Below, one piece after another: positions 61,118 to 64,000 of a stretch of 64,000 nt of DNA. The position numbers were made by a program, and so were the translations under genes. Under the pieces are notes generated by a model. It searched no databases and had not been told where the DNA came from. It worked only from the letters and a program-made list of their open reading frames with translations. Position 1 is the stretch's first letter; every line of letters begins with the position of its first letter. Source of the DNA: Streptomyces sp. NBS 14/10 (GTDB lineage: Bacteria; Actinomycetota; Actinomycetes; Streptomycetales; Streptomycetaceae); the NCBI RefSeq assembly GCF_002224125.1, contig NZ_NCSM01000004.1, forward strand, positions 426,130-490,129. The letters run 5' to 3'.

Positions 61118-62692
61118 TCAGCGCGCCCCGGGCGCGAACCGCGCACGCAACTCGTGCTTGAGGACCTTCTGGCTCGCGTTGCGCGGGAGTTCGGCCACGA
61201 ATCGCACATACCGTGGCACCTTGAAGTTGGCCATGTGCTCCCGCGCCCAGGCGATGACGTCGCCCTCGGCGACATCGGCGCCCGGCCCCGGTACGACGAA
61301 GGCGCAGCCCACCTCGCCGAGCCGCGCGTCCGGTACGCCGATCACCGCGACCTGGGCGACGGACTCATGGCCGAGCAGCAGCTTCTCGATCTCGGCCGGA
61401 TAGGCGTTGAACCCGCCGACGATGAACATCTCCTTCTTACGGTCGACGATGACGAGGTTGCCGTCCGCGTCGAGATGCCCGATGTCGCCGGTGTGCAGCC
61501 GGCCGTCGGCGTCGATCGTCCCGGCGGTGGCCTCGGGGTCGTCCCAGTAGCCCCGGGTGACGTTGTAGCCGCGCACCAGGATCTCCCCGTCCTGCCCCGG
61601 CGACACCTCGCGTCCCGAGTCGTCGGCGATACGGACCTCGACGTCCGGGATCGGGCGCCCGGTGGTCCGGGCCACCGCCGCCTCCGTATCGCCGACGCGG
61701 GTGGTGGTCACCAGCGCGGTCGACTCGGTCAGGCCGTAGGCGCTGAGCACGATGTCGAAGGACAGGTCCTTCTTCATGGCGTGGATGAGGGATTCGGGGA
61801 TGGTCGTACCGCCCGTCATGGACACGCGCAGGGACGACAGGTCGTACGCCTGCCGGCCGGGGTGGTTCAGCAGGTCGTGGAAGATGGTGGGCGGGCCGAG
61901 CAGGATGCTGACCCGCTCCCTCGCGATGATCTCCAGCGCACGTCCGGCGTCGAAGACGGCCATCGGGATCACGGTCACCCCGTGCAGGAAGGAGGCCAGC
62001 CAGCCCGCCTTGTAGCCGAAGCAGTGGAAGAACGGCGGGATGACCAGGAAGCTGTCCGAGGCGTCGAAGGTGTACTCCGTGGACATCCAGCCGTAGGCGC
62101 GCAGCGACTGTCCGTGGGTGAGGATCACGCCCTTGGGATGGCCGGTGGTGCCGGAGGTGAACATCACGTCGCTGATGTGGTCCGGGGTGAGGCGGTCGAT
62201 GGACTCGTGGGCCGCCGAGGGCGGCAGTTCGTCCCCCAGCGACAGGAAATCCCATGGCCGCCCCGGTTCGGGGAGTGACACGGTGGTGCGCAGGGCGGGC
62301 AGCTCGGGGTCGGCCCGCCTCAGCTCGGCGAGGTAGTCGGTGCCGAGGAAGGAGCCGGCCGCGAACAGGGCCCTCGCACCGGACTTGCGCAGGATGTAGG
62401 AGAGCTCCCGCGCCTTGAAGCGCGTGTTGAGCGGTACGACGACACCCCCGGCGCCCTGGATGCCGAGGGCCGCCACGATCCATTCGGCCGAGTTCGGGCC
62501 GCACAGACCGACCCGGTCGCCCGGCCCGATGCCCAGCGCGAGCGCCGCCTTCACGGATCGCACCATCAGGGCTGCCAGCTCCCGGAAGCTCAGCCGCAGC
62601 TCGCCGTCGACGAGAGCCGGGGCGTCCGCGAACCGCCGCGCGGCCACTCTCACCACGTTCGGGATGCTCTGGAACTCCTGGTCGTGTCGCAT
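61118..62692 (-). CDS. Acyl-CoA ligase (FadD-like AMP-forming)
   Basis: 524 aa. ANL superfamily: P-loop-like MFTSGTTGHPKGVILTHG, the A5 motif YGLTESTA, A7 LHTGDIGHLDADG, the hinge IVDRKKEMFIVGG, and A10 PRNASQKVLKHELR with the catalytic Lys. Activates a carboxylic acid with ATP and CoA. 13 nt after the acyl-CoA dehydrogenase gene. Chain length cannot be deduced. Confidence 0.94.
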   Translation of the reverse strand: MRHDQEFQSIPNVVRVAARRFADAPALVDGELRLSFRELAALMVRSVKAALALGIGPGDRVGLCGPNSAEWIVAALGIQGAGGVVVPLNTRFKARELSYILRKSGARALFAAGSFLGTDYLAELRRADPELPALRTTVSLPEPGRPWDFLSLGDELPPSAAHESIDRLTPDHISDVMFTSGTTGHPKGVILTHGQSLRAYGWMSTEYTFDASDSFLVIPPFFHCFGYKAGWLASFLHGVTVIPMAVFDAGRALEIIARERVSILLGPPTIFHDLLNHPGRQAYDLSSLRVSMTGGTTIPESLIHAMKKDLSFDIVLSAYGLTESTALVTTTRVGDTEAAVARTTGRPIPDVEVRIADDSGREVSPGQDGEILVRGYNVTRGYWDDPEATAGTIDADGRLHTGDIGHLDADGNLVIVDRKKEMFIVGGFNAYPAEIEKLLLGHESVAQVAVIGVPDARLGEVGCAFVVPGPGADVAEGDVIAWAREHMANFKVPRYVRFVAELPRNASQKVLKHELRARFAPGAR

Positions 62693-62705
62693 CTCGGGAC
62701 TCCGT

Positions 62706-63866
62706 TCAACGGCGGCCGTCGCCGGGCAGGCCCAGCAGCCGCTTGGCGATGATGTTCCGCTGGATCTGGGACGTCCCGCCGTACACGGACGCGGCCCTGG
62801 AGTAGAGGTAGTCCCCGAAGACCTCGCCGCCCTCCCCGTACAGCTCCTCGGGGAACACCTTCAGCGCCGTCTCGTACAGCCTCTGCTCGGCCCGGGTCAT
62901 CAGCAGCTTGTCGACGGACGACTCGGGGCCCGCGGCCTGCCCGGCGAGCCGTTCGGCGGTGCGGCGGCGGGCGTGGGCGACGAGGACCTGGTAGTCGACT
63001 ACGCACCGCCCGATCTCCGACAGCAGCCCGTCCGGGAGACTTTCGCGGTGCTCGTGGGCGCGGCGCCGCAGCCGCTCGATCAGCAGGCCGTACTTCGACA
63101 GATGGCCGGTGTCCAGGGCGTTGCGCTCGTACGACACCGTCGTCATGGCCAGCGGCCAGCCGTCGCCCTCGGCGCCGATCCGCTCGGCCTCCTCAAGGCG
63201 TACGGCGTCGAGGAACAGCTCGCAGAACTCGTCGTCGCCGTTCGCGGCCCGCAGCGGCCGTACGGTCACCCCGGGGCGGTCGAGGGGCAGGACGAACGCC
63301 GAGATCGAGGCGTGTGGGGCACCGGTCCGCTCGGTGCGGGCCAGGAGCAGGCAGAAGTCCGAGTGCTGCGCGTAACTCGTCCACAGCTTCTGGCCGGTGA
63401 TCGTGTAGCGGCCGTCCGGGCCGCGTTCGGCGTACGTGGCCATGGCGGCCAGGTCCGAACCGGCGCCCGGCTCACTGAAGCCCTGGCACCAGACGTCGTC
63501 GCCGGAGAGCATCCGCGGCAGCAGGCGGGCGCGCTGCTCCTCGGAGCCGAACTCCAGCAGGGCGTGGGCGAGATAGCCGATGCGCGGGACCCCGGGCGCG
63601 CCCCGTGCCCCCAGCTCGTCACTGATCGCGACTTGGTGGAGGGCGGTCAGCCCGCGTCCGCCGTACTCCCGCGGCACGTCGAGACCGACCCAGCCACCGG
63701 AGTGCAGCAGGCGGTGCCAGCGGTGCAGGAAGACGGGGACCGGCTCGTCCGCGCACCGCTCGGGCAGCGGATGGTCGGCCAGCCAGGTGCGGAAGTCGCG
63801 GCGCAGGCGCTCCAGGTCCGCCGGGTCGCCGAAGTCCAGGAGGGAGTCCGTCACGGTGTCCGTCAT
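62706..63866 (-). CDS. Acyl-CoA dehydrogenase
   Basis: 386 aa. Blocks GFSEPGAGSDLAAM, TITGQKLWTSYAQHSDF and RAASVYGGTSQIQRNIIAKRLLGLP. The catalytic Glu usually found before the YGG loop is not clearly visible. The partner gene upstream also encodes an acyl-CoA dehydrogenase, an arrangement typical of alpha2beta2 heteromers that act on bulky CoA esters. Confidence 0.92.
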   Translation of the reverse strand: MTDTVTDSLLDFGDPADLERLRRDFRTWLADHPLPERCADEPVPVFLHRWHRLLHSGGWVGLDVPREYGGRGLTALHQVAISDELGARGAPGVPRIGYLAHALLEFGSEEQRARLLPRMLSGDDVWCQGFSEPGAGSDLAAMATYAERGPDGRYTITGQKLWTSYAQHSDFCLLLARTERTGAPHASISAFVLPLDRPGVTVRPLRAANGDDEFCELFLDAVRLEEAERIGAEGDGWPLAMTTVSYERNALDTGHLSKYGLLIERLRRRAHEHRESLPDGLLSEIGRCVVDYQVLVAHARRRTAERLAGQAAGPESSVDKLLMTRAEQRLYETALKVFPEELYGEGGEVFGDYLYSRAASVYGGTSQIQRNIIAKRLLGLPGDGRR

Positions 63867-64000
63867 CGGGCGGCCTCCGAGGTGGCCAGGGCGGGTAGCA
63901 GATCGGCCGTGGTCGCGAGCAACCGCGCGCCCACCAGGACCCTGCGCAGATACAGATGGGCGATGTGCTCCCAGGTCTGGGCGATGCCGCCGAACACCTG
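63863..64000 (-). CDS. Acyl-CoA dehydrogenase, C-terminal end (5' part outside window)
   Basis: 45 residues are visible. They contain QVFGGIAQTWEHIAHLYLRRV, the usual end of the family, and finish with EAAR. The stop overlaps the start of the next dehydrogenase (ATGA), so both are translated together. The rest of the gene lies beyond base 64000. Confidence 0.85.
   Translation of the reverse strand, partial: QVFGGIAQTWEHIAHLYLRRVLVGARLLATTADLLPALATSEAAR

Noticed and set aside
1..64000. tRNA, rRNA, CRISPR or insertion-sequence transposase genes
   Set aside because: Reading both strands gave no T-loop signature, no spaced direct repeats of CRISPR size and no DDE transposase motif.

Overview
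The window is high-GC actinobacterial DNA and reads as a Streptomyces chromosome: GTG starts and four-base stop/start overlaps are common, leucine TTA codons are rare, and XRE-cupin, PucR, STAND, WYL and CGNR regulators are typical of the genus. The gene order mixes accessory blocks (phage tail genes, a biosynthetic operon, resistance genes, decayed catabolic genes) with ordinary metabolic genes. No rRNA, tRNA or CRISPR array was found.

Layout. 1-4482 (+): the end of a siphovirus-type tail module (tape-measure C-terminus, Dit-like protein, an unknown structural protein, a Gp37-like protein, a 65-aa Pro-rich protein). 4525-18331 (-): one tightly coupled 12-gene operon. From promoter to end it encodes a polyprenyl diphosphate synthase fused to a second domain, kynurenine formamidase, tryptophan 2,3-dioxygenase, kynureninase, a methyltransferase, a luciferase-like monooxygenase, a second methyltransferase, a MenA-type prenyltransferase, a Baeyer-Villiger-type monooxygenase, a DUF2834-like membrane protein, a squalene-hopene-cyclase-family enzyme with an intact DTDD motif, and a desaturase-like FAD protein. 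Together they look like a pathway that turns tryptophan into an anthranilate-type aromatic, prenylates it with a long isoprenoid chain and cyclises the chain: a kynurenine-derived meroterpenoid system that I cannot match to a described cluster. It is the main discovery candidate.

18690-31450: an amidohydrolase pseudogene, a STAND/TPR protein with an acidic tail, an APH(3'')-like aminoglycoside phosphotransferase, a PAP2 membrane protein, then a partly decayed catabolic locus. There the GMC oxidoreductase and PucR regulator are intact, the histidinol-dehydrogenase-like gene has an in-frame amber codon, a permease stub is fused by deletion to an N-truncated thiamine-diphosphate enzyme, and that enzyme also has a frameshift. 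Three copies of a TGCACACA motif mark likely PucR operators.

31579-46998: mostly small regulator/enzyme units (P450 with XRE-cupin, YbaK-like, CG0192-like, AraC with two TTA codons, DUF1062, XRE-cupin with threonine aldolase, WYL with NIPSNAP, proline dehydrogenase, AraC with NmrA-like, MFS with CGNR, and an unknown protein).

47016-52660: a BtrH-like protein, then an erythromycin-esterase-family protein, a Vat-type streptogramin acetyltransferase and an ABC-F protein, with a TetR gene divergent from the ABC-F gene. The ABC-F leader can form a stem that would cover part of its ribosome binding site. This looks like a multi-mechanism, antibiotic-inducible resistance island for ribosome-targeting drugs.

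52643-64000: acyl-CoA metabolism. Two CoA-transferases, two enoyl-CoA-hydratase-like proteins, an amidohydrolase, an SDR lacking the catalytic Tyr, a thiolase, an acyl-CoA ligase and three acyl-CoA dehydrogenases (one cut by the window end) form mainly one minus-strand operon for breaking down a carboxylic acid or side chain whose identity cannot be read from the sequence.
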